A stretch of DNA of 64,000 nucleotides. It comes from Poecilobothrus nobilitatus (Eukaryota > Arthropoda > Insecta > Diptera > Dolichopodidae). Under the pieces are notes generated by a model that saw only the letters and a list, made by a program, of their open reading frames with translations, was not told the origin of the DNA and did not search any database. Of this stretch, positions 21,121 to 32,131 are shown piece after piece. The stretch is taken from the NCBI GenBank assembly GCA_947095535.1, contig OX352773.1:91050670-91114669 (forward strand). Reading direction: 5' to 3'. Made by a program: the position numbers and the translations under genes. Each line of letters starts with the position of its first letter. Position 1 is the stretch's first letter.

Positions 21121-22000
21121 TGTGGCCAATGAAAAGCCTCATCAAAAATTTTTAGTGATTTCTAACAATTAATGAACGTAGGTTTAAAACACTTTAAGTT
21201 GAGTACTTCAGATGCTATCATTGAAATGTTCAACAAATTGTTTCATTGTTGATTTTATTACTTTTTTATAAGAGATCCTTTTTATGTTTAATAGATATAA
21301 TTAATGGTATTGTTTTTTTTTTTTTACTTAAAAGTCAACTCATTTCTTTATTATTGAATAATTATAAATGAATTAAAAGAATCCGTGATGTTTAAAAGTT
21401 TTTTTCTCTTATTTTATTTTCCTTTCATGAATTCACTTGCTGCTTGATGGCATAAAAAGTCTTTTATTACATTATAAATCGAAGAAATAATTAATAAAAA
21501 CAAAAAAAAATCAAAGGTTATATAAATTAAAAGAAATTTACAAAAAGATTCAAATTAAAATTAAATTTTGGGAAAATTTTCATTAATTTATAAACCTCTT
21601 CATTTACCTTCTAAACTAAATTAAAAAAAAAAAAAAACATTAATTTTTATTTTCCTCAAAAATGGTAGTAATAAAAAATTTGTTGCCCAAAATTCTTTTA
21701 TTAGAAAATTTAATATTTAATTTTATTATTTAATAAAAACGTAGTTTATACGTAAATGATTGAAGAAATTTCTAAAAACCTAAAACTATTACAATTATAA
21801 ATTGAATAAATACAAACTAAGAAAGTTGGTAAAAGGTTTAAAGCAAAGGTTCTGACAACAATGAGTAATGAATGCGTTTTTTATGTAAGGATAATTAGAG
21901 AAAAATGCAACTACTCCATTTTCCTTAGATCTGGGGTAATTTTCATCTACTACGGAACTTTTTATACAAAATTAGTTTTCATTGTATATATACATTTTAT
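21121..22000. other. AT-rich stretch, nothing recognised
   Basis: No gene or repeat boundary could be supported. Confidence 0.55.
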
Positions 22001-22002
22001 TA

Positions 22003-22588
22003 TATATAGGATGTCCCGAATAAAAACCCTAACCGTTCTGGGACTGATAGAGAAGAGAAAATTAGCAAAACATTTTACGGAGGGGGAGTATTCAAAGGAT
22101 TTAACAACTCTGCTGCTGACATCGCACAAATAATAAACAGCTTTTACAGCAAATATAGAAAAAATGTATTGTCAAATGAAGATATGTCCAGCACATGATC
22201 GAATTACAAAGAATTATATAGAGAAATTCTCCACAGAATCGCATTCAAGACTATAAATTAAACACAGAGACATATCAGCACCATATCTAGCACATAGAGT
22301 ACTACTTCAATTGGCCATGAATGAGCAAGCAAACTATTCAGCAGCAGAAAGGATAAATAGGGATTATTTTCAAATGAATTATTAAAAGATATACCTGACG
22401 AGGAACGTGACAATAAATTTCCCCTCTGTATCGAAGGAACAATAAAACATTTTTAGTATGATGACTTTTGAATCGTTTCCTTTAGAGAAATACAACAATA
22501 TTCATTATCTTCAAATGCTTCGCAATTACAAAGTTGAGAAAATTTGAAGTGAAATTTCAAACTCATTTTCTTTTGAAACATCCTGTAT
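22003..22588 (+). pseudogene. Decayed coding remnant of an unrecognised protein
   Basis: Protein-like segments follow one another in different frames: KTLTVLGLIEKRKLAKHFTE (from 22,020), FNNSAADIAQIINSFYSKYR (22,100), SNYKELYREILHRIAFKTIN, YLAHRVLLQLAMNEQANYSA then AERINRDYF (22,284), and LKDIPDEERDNKFPLCIEGT (22,382). At least two frameshifts and several stops break the reading frame. The whole is bounded by short inverted ends (AGGATGTCCCGAATA left, GAAACATCCTGTA right), so it may be a small mobile element. I do not recognise the protein family. Confidence 0.5.
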
Positions 22589-24544
22589 TTTCGATATTTT
22601 TAGAGGAAAAATTATTTAGATTTATTTATAAAGCTTAAAAAGCTTTTTTGAAAATACTCTATAAGAAGTAGCCAAAATACAGAATGTTTTAAAGAAAATT
22701 CTGTTAAACATTTTTTTTTTTTTGTAAATCACTTCAAACCATATCAACATAACTTTGTTCAACTAAATCGGCATATCAAAGATAATGAACACTTGTAAAT
22801 TACTCAACAAAAATGCATTTCAAATAAATCTCTCTAAAACAAGCCATTCAAAAGTTTCAATTTTTTTAAGAAGAATCGTAATGGATTTTTTGCCCTTTCC
22901 CCGTACTATACAATTTTTTTTCAGCACGGATGGGGTTTTTATGAGAACACTCTGATTAACATTTAATAATTTATTTTTAAACGTGTAACAGTTTTTATTA
23001 TTTCTGCATTAAACATTAAATATCTTTTTTCTATTCTATTAAATGTTATGTTATAATTTCATAAATTCAAGTACTTCAGTCTACATTTTTATATTTATTT
23101 TATTTCGTGATCGTATGTTGATCTTTTTAATTTTTATTTTCTTGTGTATACATAAAATTATGCAAAATAAAATGATCGTAAATCATTTTTCGCACCAAAT
23201 TAAAAAGTGATTCACTAGTGATCCATTCATTTTACAAGAACCAATTTTTTAATACCTTTGATTTCGAAAAAAATTATGAGCAGTATTGAAATTTTATGCA
23301 AGACTTGTACAAGAATTTAATAAAAATTCAAAAAAAAAAAAAAAAAAATTTATGGAAATGTCTTGTTAATAAGTATTGAAAATAAAAAAGGTAAAAAAAA
23401 AATCATCACAAGGCACACAATATGAATGTGGCATGGATTATTTTTTTTGTTTTTTTAATTTTTATGAAAACCTAAAGAGCTGTTTAAAATCAAGATGGAA
23501 AATCATTCGCTTATATTTATCCTTTCAAAGGAAAATATGAAAAAAATAAAATTTGTTCATTTTGTTTTCTTTATTTTGTTTTCCAGCAAAAAAAAAAAAA
23601 TACCTATGAAAGCTTTTTAAAATCCATTAAAATATTGAAGCACATTCTCGTAACTGGAGAACTCAAGAATTTCAACAGTGAGTTCTTCAGAATTCAAAGT
23701 TTTAGCGGAAAAAAAATGAAAATAATGAAAGAAAAAATACAAAGTATTAAATTTTGTTAGTAGTGTGTTCTAATTCTTTTGTTTTTGTGTTTGTTTTGTT
23801 TGTTTTTTTTTTTTTTTTTAAGTTTGAATGATTTAAAATGTATTTTCCATCACATTTTGATTTGTTTTTTTTTTTTTTTTGGGTAAAATTGATAAAATAT
23901 AAAAATTTAAAAACAGTAAAGTTACACGATAAATGTTAGAATAAATTTAGTTTGATTCGGTCTCATTGATTTTTTAGGAATGTGTGTTCTACCTTTAAAT
24001 CATTTAAAATATATTGAAATATTTTTTTTAATTTCTGCTATGTATCAATAACGTATTTTAAAATAGCTGTGGTAAAATTTGAATAGATATAATCTTAAAT
24101 AGTAAAAAGCTGAAATGATAATCTCAAGTATAGTCAGAGCGAGGGAAAAATAAAAATCAAGTACATATTATACAAATATATGTATTCTAAACCTGTTCAT
24201 ATGAGAATCTGCAAAATTTTGAAATACTGGAAAATAATTTCTTATCAAGGTTAAACAAGATTCTAGAACTTACTTTTTTTTTTTATATTGCCACTGTAGA
24301 TAGTAGGCTTTTAATTAGAAATGGAATCGACTTTTGATTTAAAGCATTTTTACTGCAATGACAAACTGTTATATAAACATTAATATTACATAAATATACA
24401 GTCTATTCTTTATTTTTTTTATGTACTTTGTTTTCATTGAAAAATATTAAAAATAATTATTTGGAAATAGTATTTGTAATGCTGAAAGTTATAGTTATTT
24501 ACTTTTAGAATTAAAACAGTGCGCTAAAGAAAAACTGTTTTAAT
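22589..24544. other. AT-rich stretch without recognisable genes
   Basis: Long A and T runs (for example near 23,330-23,350 and 23,803-23,820). No gene, RNA or element could be supported. Confidence 0.6.
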
Positions 24545-24730
24545 GCTTTTCACTGCCACATAAATGGACAGGAAATTACACAGCCTTTCCTGTGGAGGCG
24601 TGGTTGTAAATGTCGTAAGGAGGGCTGTAAATGTCATAACTCTTACGACGTGTGTGGTATTTGAACCCGCACTTCCTCGGTGTTTACAGCATATTTTATA
24701 CGCTCTTACCCACTAGGCCACCGAGGCCCC
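24545..24730 (-). mobile_element. tRNA-derived SINE, near full length
   Basis: This is the best copy of the window's main SINE. On the minus strand it begins GGGGCCTCGGTGGCCTAGTG (box A TGGCCTAGTGG). It continues with a tRNA-like middle, then GCGGGTTCAAATACC (box B region), then CGTCGTAAGAGTTATGACAT, a CCTCCTTACGACATTTACAA body and TTTCCTGTCCATTTATGTGG at the 3' end. The length is about 186 bases. It contains a small internal duplication of the GTAAATGTC(G/A)TAA segment. No clear A-rich tail or target-site duplication was identified. Confidence 0.85.
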
Positions 24731-25529
24731 TAAGAAACTATGCTGTTAACAGGTTGCTTTGGAAAACAACTCTTAAATCCTTTTTAATTATTTTTTTTAC
24801 ATAAATATTTCAACATATTTAAAATAGTTAAACCCCTGCTAAACAAATGTTTGAAACGCAGATTAGTTAGTTGGATGGTTACTCAAAATAAAATATACTA
24901 TGGAGGTAACTCAAGCCTTGGTAACCAGTCCCAACAATCCAGCAATTTCAGTTTTGTTTCAAAACATTTGAAAATATGTATGTAAATTAGAATGTGAAAT
25001 TTGTAAAGGGTTAATATTCACAATACTGTATTTCTGTTAACTGTATGTCACTCTGCCTGTATTTTAATTTGCCTTTGGTCTTTTTTATCATTTAACTTTA
25101 ACATTTCAATTGATTGTATTTCATTTTGACTGTATTTCAATTGACTGTTGGAATGAAGTACAGTTAAATGATAATATATAAGTTTGCTGAATATTAATTT
25201 TCATGTAACTTAAAATGCCCGCACGTATTTTATGTTATACGAGTGTGTAATTTGACACAAACACAACCTAATATAAATGGCAATTTCCTATTAATTAATC
25301 CTTATATTATTTAATGAAGAATAGAAATAACTTTAAAAATCGAGTTTTTTAGTTTTTTCCATTTTGTATCTTGTGAGCCATCAGATAAGTAGAAAATGTG
25401 TTTAAAAAAATCAAAATCAAGCAAACGGGCCCGGGGTTCCAATTTTGTCGAAATAAAACTAAATTACGGTTGAAAAATAGCAACGACCCCATTACTTCTA
25501 AAGCAATGCAAATTGGCATAGGTTATTTT
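24731..25529. other. Unassigned stretch, partly higher complexity
   Basis: The stretch near 24,840-24,960 is less AT-rich (TTGGATGGTTACTCAAAATA, CAGTCCCAACAATCC) but has no recognisable product. At 25,080-25,150 short words such as TGTATTTCA(A/T)TTGACTG recur. A 10-base GGGCCCGGGG cluster at 25,428-25,437 stands out in AT-rich DNA. The 87-codon frame from 25,398 runs into the DINE-like repeat and is not credible as a gene. Confidence 0.4.
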
Positions 25530-25985
25530 TATACCCTACACTTAAAGTATAGGGTATATCAACTTTGGTATATGGTGTTTGTAAACATACCAAATGGAAG
25601 CGAGTTAGATATGGACATGTACATATATTCTGAATTAGAATCACCTCCTGAGTCGATTTAGAGATGTCCGTCCGTACGCACGATAACTCAAAAAATAATG
25701 ATCTTGATGAAATGTATACTGTATGTTACCAATGACTAAAGAAAGGCGGGGATTGCAAATGGTGGTCCGAGTACCTTCACACACTTCCCAACACCTAACA
25801 AGCATACCTTCGAATTAAATAAAGATAGAAACCTGAAATTTTGTACAAAGGTTGTAAAATTATTTATTTTTTAGCTAATAATAAATACCTAACTAAAATA
25901 ACTTGTGAATTTTTAATATAATTTGAATTTTTTAGGTGTAGGGTATAAATAAGTCGGTTGCATCGACTTACTGTTACATTTACTT
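25530..25985 (+). mobile_element. DINE-like (Helentron-derived) element, second type
   Basis: It starts with a hairpin, ATACCCTA ... TAGGGTAT (25,531-25,557). It continues with CGAGTTAGATATGGACATGT, GAATCACC, GAGTCGATTTAGAGATGTCC, GTCCGTACG and CACGATAACTCAAAA, the order typical of DINE-1/INE-1. The end is TAGGTGTAGGGTATA (25,933-25,947), complementary to the start, then a second hairpin AAGTCG...CGACTT (25,950-25,968) and a short tail ending in TTGTTTT. It is about 455 bases and non-coding. Confidence 0.75.
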
Positions 25986-26029
25986 GTTTTATTATAATTT
26001 TAATATAATTAATTAAATAATTATTTTAA

Positions 26030-26275
26030 AAATAATATATTTAAAATGACTCAGTGTCTATTTGAGCTAGGTATCTGAAATTTTGTGAAACTAACCATGT
26101 ACGCCTGTCCATCCGTCCGTTCATTTGTTCAAACGATAACTCAAAATATAAAAGATCTAGGCTTCTAAAAGTTTTAACATTTCATCTTTGCAAAAATGTT
26201 AGTTTCGCTATTTAAAATGAGCTGTCTGGCTCTAGTGCATTGGAGTAGCTGTATATCAACTTCTTTATTTATATA
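26030..26275 (+). mobile_element. DINE-like fragment
   Basis: AATGACTCAGTGTCTATTTG, AGCTAGGTATCTGAAATTTT and the GTCCATCCGTCC plus CGATAACTCAAAA words match interior parts of the copies at 31,055-31,466 and 39,514-40,118, but rearranged and without recognisable ends. Confidence 0.5.
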
Positions 26276-26682
26276 GTTTGATAAAATAAAACTCCGTGTT
26301 TATTTCTGTTATATAGTTGAGTTGTTCTTACAAACTGATTTTATTATTACTTATTTCTAATTTAAAAAGAATTTAAACAAAGGAGGAAATGCGCTGCGTA
26401 AGCAATCTGCATGTTGACATTTCATTACAATGTGATACATACCAGTATAAACACATACAAATATAGAACGACTGGATTAGAATCATACGATTATAATCGA
26501 GTTGTTTGTTTCATATTCGCGTGTAAGAAATTTGATAATTAAAAATAATTTACTGAGTTAATAAAATGTACAGATTGTACATGAACAAAATAATAAAGTA
26601 CATTTGCAATTTAATAGGAATTATCTAATATGCAGATAATATATGCAGATTATATAACAATAATGCAGATTATATAACAACT
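26276..26682. other. Unassigned stretch with a short tandem repeat at its end
   Basis: No gene was recognised. ATGCAGATTATATAACAATA (20 bases) occurs twice in tandem, at 26,643-26,682, with a shorter relative just upstream. Confidence 0.5.
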
Positions 26683-26957
26683 AGCAGAGTACCCGGCGTT
26701 GCCCGGAGTACTTTATTGGCTTTATGAAATAAAAATTATTAACTTTTGTTTCTACGTTAATATAATTTAATTAATATAGTTAACTTATTTATGCATTTAC
26801 AGATGCTGGTAGTTTATATTCTATTTTTTATTAGATTATTTAGTTAAATTGAATAAACAGAGCCAAGAATTAGAGACAATTCTTCTACAAAATTTTTTTA
26901 AAGGAATCAATAATCTATTGAGTACACAATTACGGCGAAGTGAATCTCCACAATATA
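26683..26957 (+). repeat. Putative element start with CTAGCAGAGTACCCGG motif
   Basis: CTAGCAGAGTACCCGGCGTT, continuing GCCCGGAGTAC, is a G/C-rich word in AT-rich DNA. Very similar words mark the edge of dispersed repeats in many insects, which is from memory and not checked. The 265 bases after it are AT-rich and unassigned. Confidence 0.35.
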
Positions 26958-27312
26958 TTCGTTAATACCGAAACATAAAATTGCATTTCAATTATAAAAG
27001 ACCATAATGTAATACATTTTTTTTCGTAAATAATGTCACTTCATGTTTTTGTGAATTATCCTTTTAAGCAATTTTGAAAAATTTGCTATTGGTTCGCTCT
27101 GTCCCTCCGTCTGTTTACAAAACTTATATATTCGTTAATATTCGTTAATACCGAAACATAAAATCGTATTTAAATTATAGAATACCATAATGTAATGAAT
27201 TTTTTTTTTGTAAGTAATGTCACTTCATGTTTTGGTGAATTATCCTTTTAAGCACATTTTGAAAAATTTGTTATTAAGTTCGCTCTGTCCCTTCGTCTGT
27301 TAAAACTTATAT
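26958..27312. repeat. Tandem duplication, 183-bp period
   Basis: Two adjacent copies (26,958-27,140 and 27,141-27,312) both start TTCGTTAATACCGAAACATA and share ACCATAATGTAAT, ATGTCACTTCATGTTTT, GTGAATTATCCTTTTAAGCA and GTTCGCTCTGTCCC. The later half of each copy is the family A 3' end in reverse orientation, so an element end and its flank were duplicated together. Confidence 0.75.
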
Positions 27313-27520
27313 ACTGTTTAATAAAGAGCAATGAAATATTAACTATACGTAGGTTTCTTAAAAGAGTAATGTTGTAGAACAACTTTTTTATATACCCTCA
27401 CCGTTGGAGATCCTACAGCACCGACAGCTCTTCAAATTTTGAAAAAACTTCTTTTTAAATGCGTACATTTCAGGTTCTGTTTAACATTTTTTCAATATAA
27501 AAAATACATGATTGTTTTTT
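27313..27520 (-). mobile_element. Family A fragment
   Basis: On the plus strand, GTAGAACAACTTTTTTATAT, CTCTTCAAATTTTGAAAAA, AATGCGTACATTTCAGGTTC and GTTTAACATTTTTTCAAT match, in reverse, the family A segment that precedes the 3' end. It continues the family A end found in the duplicated block just upstream. The 5' half is absent. Confidence 0.6.
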
Positions 27521-28115
27521 ACTTTTATAAATCAACCAGAATTTTTTTACCTTTAGTTTTTCTAATTATGTTTCCTAATTGAATGGCTAAAAATATATGT
27601 AAAAATTGTATATGGATAAGAATGTAAGGTTTTCTGTTCTTTAAATATATATGTACTCATTTTTGATTAAATGATGAACAGAAATGTGAATATGTTTTCT
27701 AATTTAATTGATGAAGTTTATAGTATTTTTAAATATACCGATATTATACATACTATATGCACATATTTCAATATTTTATGGGAAACATGTTATACAGATG
27801 CATTTTATATAGGTAGACCACATGTAAAGACCACATGTAAAGACCACATGTAAGTAATGCATTTCTGAATGATGACATGATGATTATCTAAAGTAGGAGA
27901 TTGTTTCTGTTTTTAAACAACGGCCGAAAATGTTATGTTGTTAAGCCCTAAACACAGTATTCTTAAGATACTTAATAAGGTTACTTTAATTACTGTTCTA
28001 TATTAGAAATTTGCATTGAAAGGTTTTTATGGAATATTAGAAACAGTATAGATAAAAGTAAAGAATGTTGGAAATATCTTTTTAATAATAATAACAATAC
28101 ACAAAATTAGGCAAA
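27521..28115. other. AT-rich stretch with a 13-bp tandem repeat
   Basis: GACCACATGTAAA is repeated about 2.8 times at 27,816-27,852. The 60-codon frame overlapping it has no recognisable domain. Nothing else was recognised. Confidence 0.5.
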
Positions 28116-28368
28116 ATATTATTAATAAGTGCTCGTGCGGAAATGGGTTAACAAACGTTAACAAACATTTTGTCACAGGCCTAATTTAGAACCGTAAATT
28201 CATTCTGCCAAATTAGACAGAAATTAGAAACAAAATTTTTTTTTGACAGTCTATCGTGTCGAAATGTGTTAATGTATCACAACAAAATTTATTGAATGAG
28301 TTTGTCTGCCAAAGTGCAATACTTGTACAAATTTACAATTGGTCAAATCGTTTAAGTACAACAATAAA
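28116..28368 (+). repeat. Family G tandem array, first part
   Basis: Diverged units carry a GGGTTAA-like word (AATGGGTTAACAAACG; GAAATGTGTTAATGTATC), then a stretch like TTGTCACAGGC, and end with TTGGTCAAATCGTTTAAG and ACAACAATAAA. Direct continuation of the same array is found at 30,165, after the family A copy that splits it. Confidence 0.6.
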
Positions 28369-30164
28369 CAAGGTAGAATGTAAACCAACGGTTTTTAAAA
28401 GCGCACATTTCCAAAACTCAATACAAATTGTTTAGAAGTGTGACTTACACAAAAATTTGAAAATTTCATGTAATAAGAAAAAAACGTGAAAATAGGACAT
28501 TTTTGAGATTTTGAGGGGCCGTAAGTCCGGAATCCTATATAACTAAGAAAAGCTGTTAACACACGTAAAAATATATTATTGAAGCTTTAATTTTTATGTC
28601 TTGCCGAAGAAAAGTTTTTACAGGTGCCTAAGTTACAGGTGTCTAAAAATAGCAAAATTTCAATTTTTGAGGCGTAATAACTCTTAAAGAGGGGGCGTTA
28701 CCAAAAAATTTTCTGAGGAAACTTATACTAATTCTAAAAGTTCTTTCTTGTCTCAAAATTTCAGGTTCCTATCTAAAGGGGTGCCGGAGTTATGAAAAAA
28801 GAAATTTCATGCAAAATGTGGTTTTCACATAACGGTAAATTTAAATCGTAAATTACAAAATATTACATAATTTTGATATTGTTTTATATAGATAATAAAA
28901 TTTTTGATCTTCTGGCGGTTTTAGATTGCAAAACTATTACGCAAAGCCCGAGATATATACATCTGAAAATGGAGCTTTTTTACAATTTTGAAGAGCTGCA
29001 GCTTTGGAACCCTTTACAACTAAAATAAACCTTTCACACACGTAAAAATATATTATTGTAGCTTTCATTTTCATGTCTTGCCGAAGAAAAATTTTTACAG
29101 GTGCCTAAGTTACAGGTGTCTAAAAATAGCTAATTTTCAATTTTTGAGGCGTAATAACTCTTAAAGAGGGGGCGTTACCAAAAAATTTTCTGAGGAAACT
29201 TATACTAATTCTAAAAGTTCTTTCTTGTCTCAAAATTTCAGGTTCCTATCTAAAGGGGTGCCGGAGTTATGAAAAAAGAAATTTCATGCAAAATGTGGTT
29301 TTCACATAACGGTAAATTTAAATCGTAAATTACATAATATTACATAATTTTGATATTGTTTCATATAGATAATAAAATTTTCGATCTTCTGCCGGTTTTA
29401 GATTGCAAAACTATTACGCAGAGCCCGAGATATATACATCTGAAAATGGGGCTTTTTTACAATTTTGAAGAGCTGCAACTTTGGAACCCTTTACAATTAA
29501 AATAAACCTTTCACACACGTAAAAATATATTATTGTAGCTTTAATTTTTACATCTTGCAGAAGTAAAATGTGTGCAGGTTCCTAAGTTACAGGTGTTTAA
29601 AAATAGCAAATTTTCAATTTTTAAGCCCTAATAGCTCATAAACAGGGGGTGGTCCGAAAAAATTTTCTGAGGAAACTTATACTAATTCTAAAAGTTCTTT
29701 CTTGCCTCAAAATTTCAAGCTTGTATCTAGAAGCGTGCCGGAGTTATGAAAGTAGAAAAATCATGCAAAATTTGGTTTTCACATAACGGTAAATTTAAAT
29801 ACTAAATTTAAAAAAATTGTATAATTTTGATATTAATTTACAAAGATAAAAGAAATACCTGTCGAATGACGTTTTCAGATTGAAAAAATCTTAAGCAGAA
29901 CATAAGATATATGCATTTAAAAATAGGGCTTTTTCAAAGTTTGAGGGGGTGTAGCTCCGTAATGGGGGGGGCTACATGAAAAAGTTGTTCCACAAAATTA
30001 TTTTTTTTATAAGACCTACCTATGGTTAAAATTTTTTTTCTCTATCTTTAACGGTGTAGAAGTTTTGTAAACAGACGGACGGACGGACGGACGGACGGAC
30101 GGACGGACAGAGTGAAACTAATAAGCACATTTTTTCAAAATTTTTTTGGAAATGTGCTAAAAAT
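28369..30164 (+). mobile_element. Family A element, longest (three-unit) copy
   Basis: It has the full 5' end (CAAGGTAGAATGTAAACC plus AACGG). Three tandem versions of the internal unit follow, spaced 477 bases apart (CATGCAAAA at 28,808, 29,285 and 29,762). The 3' end has (GGAC)n, GAGTGAAACTAATAAGC and the hairpin AGCACATTT / AAATGTGCT, then AAAA. Units 1 and 2 are very similar over most of their length, while unit 3 is more like the last unit of the other copies. The length is about 1.8 kb with no coding frame. It is inserted in the family G array. Confidence 0.9.
30073..30111 (+). repeat. (GGAC)n microsatellite inside family A
   Basis: GGAC or GACG is repeated about nine times just before GAGTGAAAC. 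Its length differs between family A copies: long here, five to six units at 44,447-44,472 and about two at 15,586-15,596. Confidence 0.85.
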
Positions 30165-30988
30165 GAGAATTTCATGGCCTGAAGCCTGATGGGTTAATGT
30201 ATCGTAACCAAATAAACTCAGAAAGCTTTTGTTATAAAGACCTACACTTTTGTAAATTTTCAACTCAATTGGTAAAACCGTTTAAGTGCGACAACAAAGA
30301 AATTAAAAATTTTTATTGAGCCCTGGTGCCGAAACGGGTTAATGGATCGTAACCAAATCAACTCAGTGAGCTCCTGCGGTAAAGAGCTACACTTTTGTAA
30401 ATTTTCAATTCAATTGGCAAAACCGTTTAAGCGCGACAACAAAGAAATTGAAAAATTTCATTGAGTTCTGGTGCCGAAACGGGTTAATGGATCGTAACCA
30501 AATCACCTCAGTGAGCTCCCGTGGTAAAGAGCTACACTATTGTAAATTTTCAACTCAATTGGTCAAACCGTTTAAGCAGGACAACAGAAACATTTAATGA
30601 ACTTCGTTCGGCTCTCGTGCCCAAACGGGTTACCGGATCTCCATAAAAATTTGTCACAGGCTTTTTTTCAGACCAGAAAACCACCGTACAAAATTGGACA
30701 TAAATCGGAAAAAAAAAATTCGCCGGGCCGAATCCGGGTAACATATTGAATCCAAATTTCTTCGGTACCCGTCCAATGATAAGAAGAATAATTGTCCAAA
30801 TTTTCAACTCAATCGATCAAACCGTTTAGGCAGGACAACGAAAAAACGAAACGGCTTTAAATGGCTCTCGGGCCGCAATGGGTTAATGAACCGAAACGCG
30901 ATATAGCCTATAACACTTTCCGGGGTCGTAGGAACGTTCCTGCAAAATTTGGTTGCAATCGGACTGGTGGTTTTTACGTGAAAAGGGC
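30165..30988 (+). repeat. Family G tandem array, second part
   Basis: About five to six units of roughly 110-155 bases are marked by GGGTTAA-like words at about 30,191, 30,345, 30,481, 30,627, 30,735 and 30,880. Shared parts include GGATCGTAACCAAATCA, CTCAGTGAGCTCC, AAATTTTCAACTCAATTGG and AAACCGTTTAAG. The first three units are the most alike. The last ends with GTAGGAACGTTCCTGC and AAATTTGGTTGCAATCGGAC. Open frames on both strands here (30,550-31,061) just follow this G/C-richer repeat and are not genes. Confidence 0.8.
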
Positions 30989-31039
30989 ACAAACAAAAAA
31001 ACAAACAAACAAACAAACAAACAAACAAACAAACAAACA
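30989..31039 (+). repeat. (AAAC)n microsatellite at the end of family G
   Basis: About twelve AAAC units form the 3' edge of the family G array. The inverted family G copy at 35,568 has the matching GTTTGTTTGTT run at its corresponding end, so this run is part of the family. Confidence 0.85.
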
Positions 31040-31054
31040 GAATTTCTTCCTTAT

Positions 31055-31466
31055 TTATTAGATATGAAAATATCTCAGTATCTATTGAAATTATGTGCCT
31101 GATATTTTGCTAAAAGATGTCGATTTGCACACTAACAATTTCCGTAAAATTTAGTTGAAGTAGAGCAGTAGGTTCAAGTAGCTTGGATACCTTGTAACTT
31201 AATTACGATAGACATCTGAAATCTTGTAAGAAATTGTCATGTTTTATGGAAATAACTTCTTTAAAATGTGGTTGGTTCAAGGAAAAATGTTCGAGTAGCT
31301 GTCATGCAACTCAAAAATTATAAATATATCTCTGAATACCACTTAAATCAAACATCTAAAATTTTGTGAAAGATTATCAAGTTTTTTGGAAACATCATGT
31401 ATTATGTTCATGCGGGTATCCTAGAGTTGACGCAGTCTTTAGTCTGTACACTCTCTTTCGTTTTTC
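31055..31466 (+). mobile_element. DINE-like element, 3' part
   Basis: It has interior units (ATCTCAGTATCTATTGAAAT; AGTAGCTGTCATGCAACTC; TTATCAAGTTTTTTGGAAAC) and the characteristic end CATGCGGGTATCCTAGAGTT, GACGCAGTCT and CTCTCTTTCGTTTTT. The end matches those at 40,068-40,118 and 49,731-49,787. The 5' hairpin and GTCC stretch are missing, so it is 5'-truncated. Confidence 0.7.
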
Positions 31467-32131
31467 CATGTAAGAATAATTTATTTCGTTATATCATGGT
31501 AATTAAGTAAGTAAGCTAGGCATTATTCCATGTAATCTTATGCCGAGTTTTATACAGTTTTATTGCATTCAATCTCCTTTTTACTAGCTTTCACATTATA
31601 TTATATAATTTTTTTTTGCATATATGCTTATGCCCATTTTAATGTCATTTTTAACATATAATTCATATCATTTTACCTACATTAAGAGACTACTTTTTTT
31701 ACATTTTTTGTTTCGGATAAACGCTATTAAGCTCCTGTAATACAATTGTAATTTCCTTTAATTTTCGCAGAAAAGTATCTACGACGTAAATTGAAATATA
31801 ATTATTTTTATATACGAAATATATTTTTAATAAAGTTATAAGAATAAAATCATAATAATACAAAAATTTAATATTTACAAAATTTTTATTGAAATAAAAA
31901 AAAAATTAAATATAAAAATATTGTCTGATTAAATAGCACAAAATAAACAGAGGTACAATAAATATTTTTAAAACAGTAAAATATGAAATTCATTTTAACA
32001 TTTGACATTTTATTTATTTGTTTTATTAAATGCATCCAAAAAATATTAAACACTGTAATATTAGAATTTTTTCTTGTTTCCCACTCTCTTTTCATCTTTT
32101 ATTACTTCATATACAGTTTGTTTCTTTTTTT
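31467..32131. other. AT-rich stretch, nothing recognised
   Basis: Two opposite open frames overlap at about 31,886-32,180. They are AT-driven, and the plus-strand one runs into the family A end that follows. No gene was supported. Confidence 0.55.

Noticed and set aside
30550..31061. Three overlapping open frames on both strands
   Set aside because: They lie in the family G tandem repeat and the (AAAC)n run, overlap each other, and repeat the phrase KRFD.LS because the DNA units repeat.
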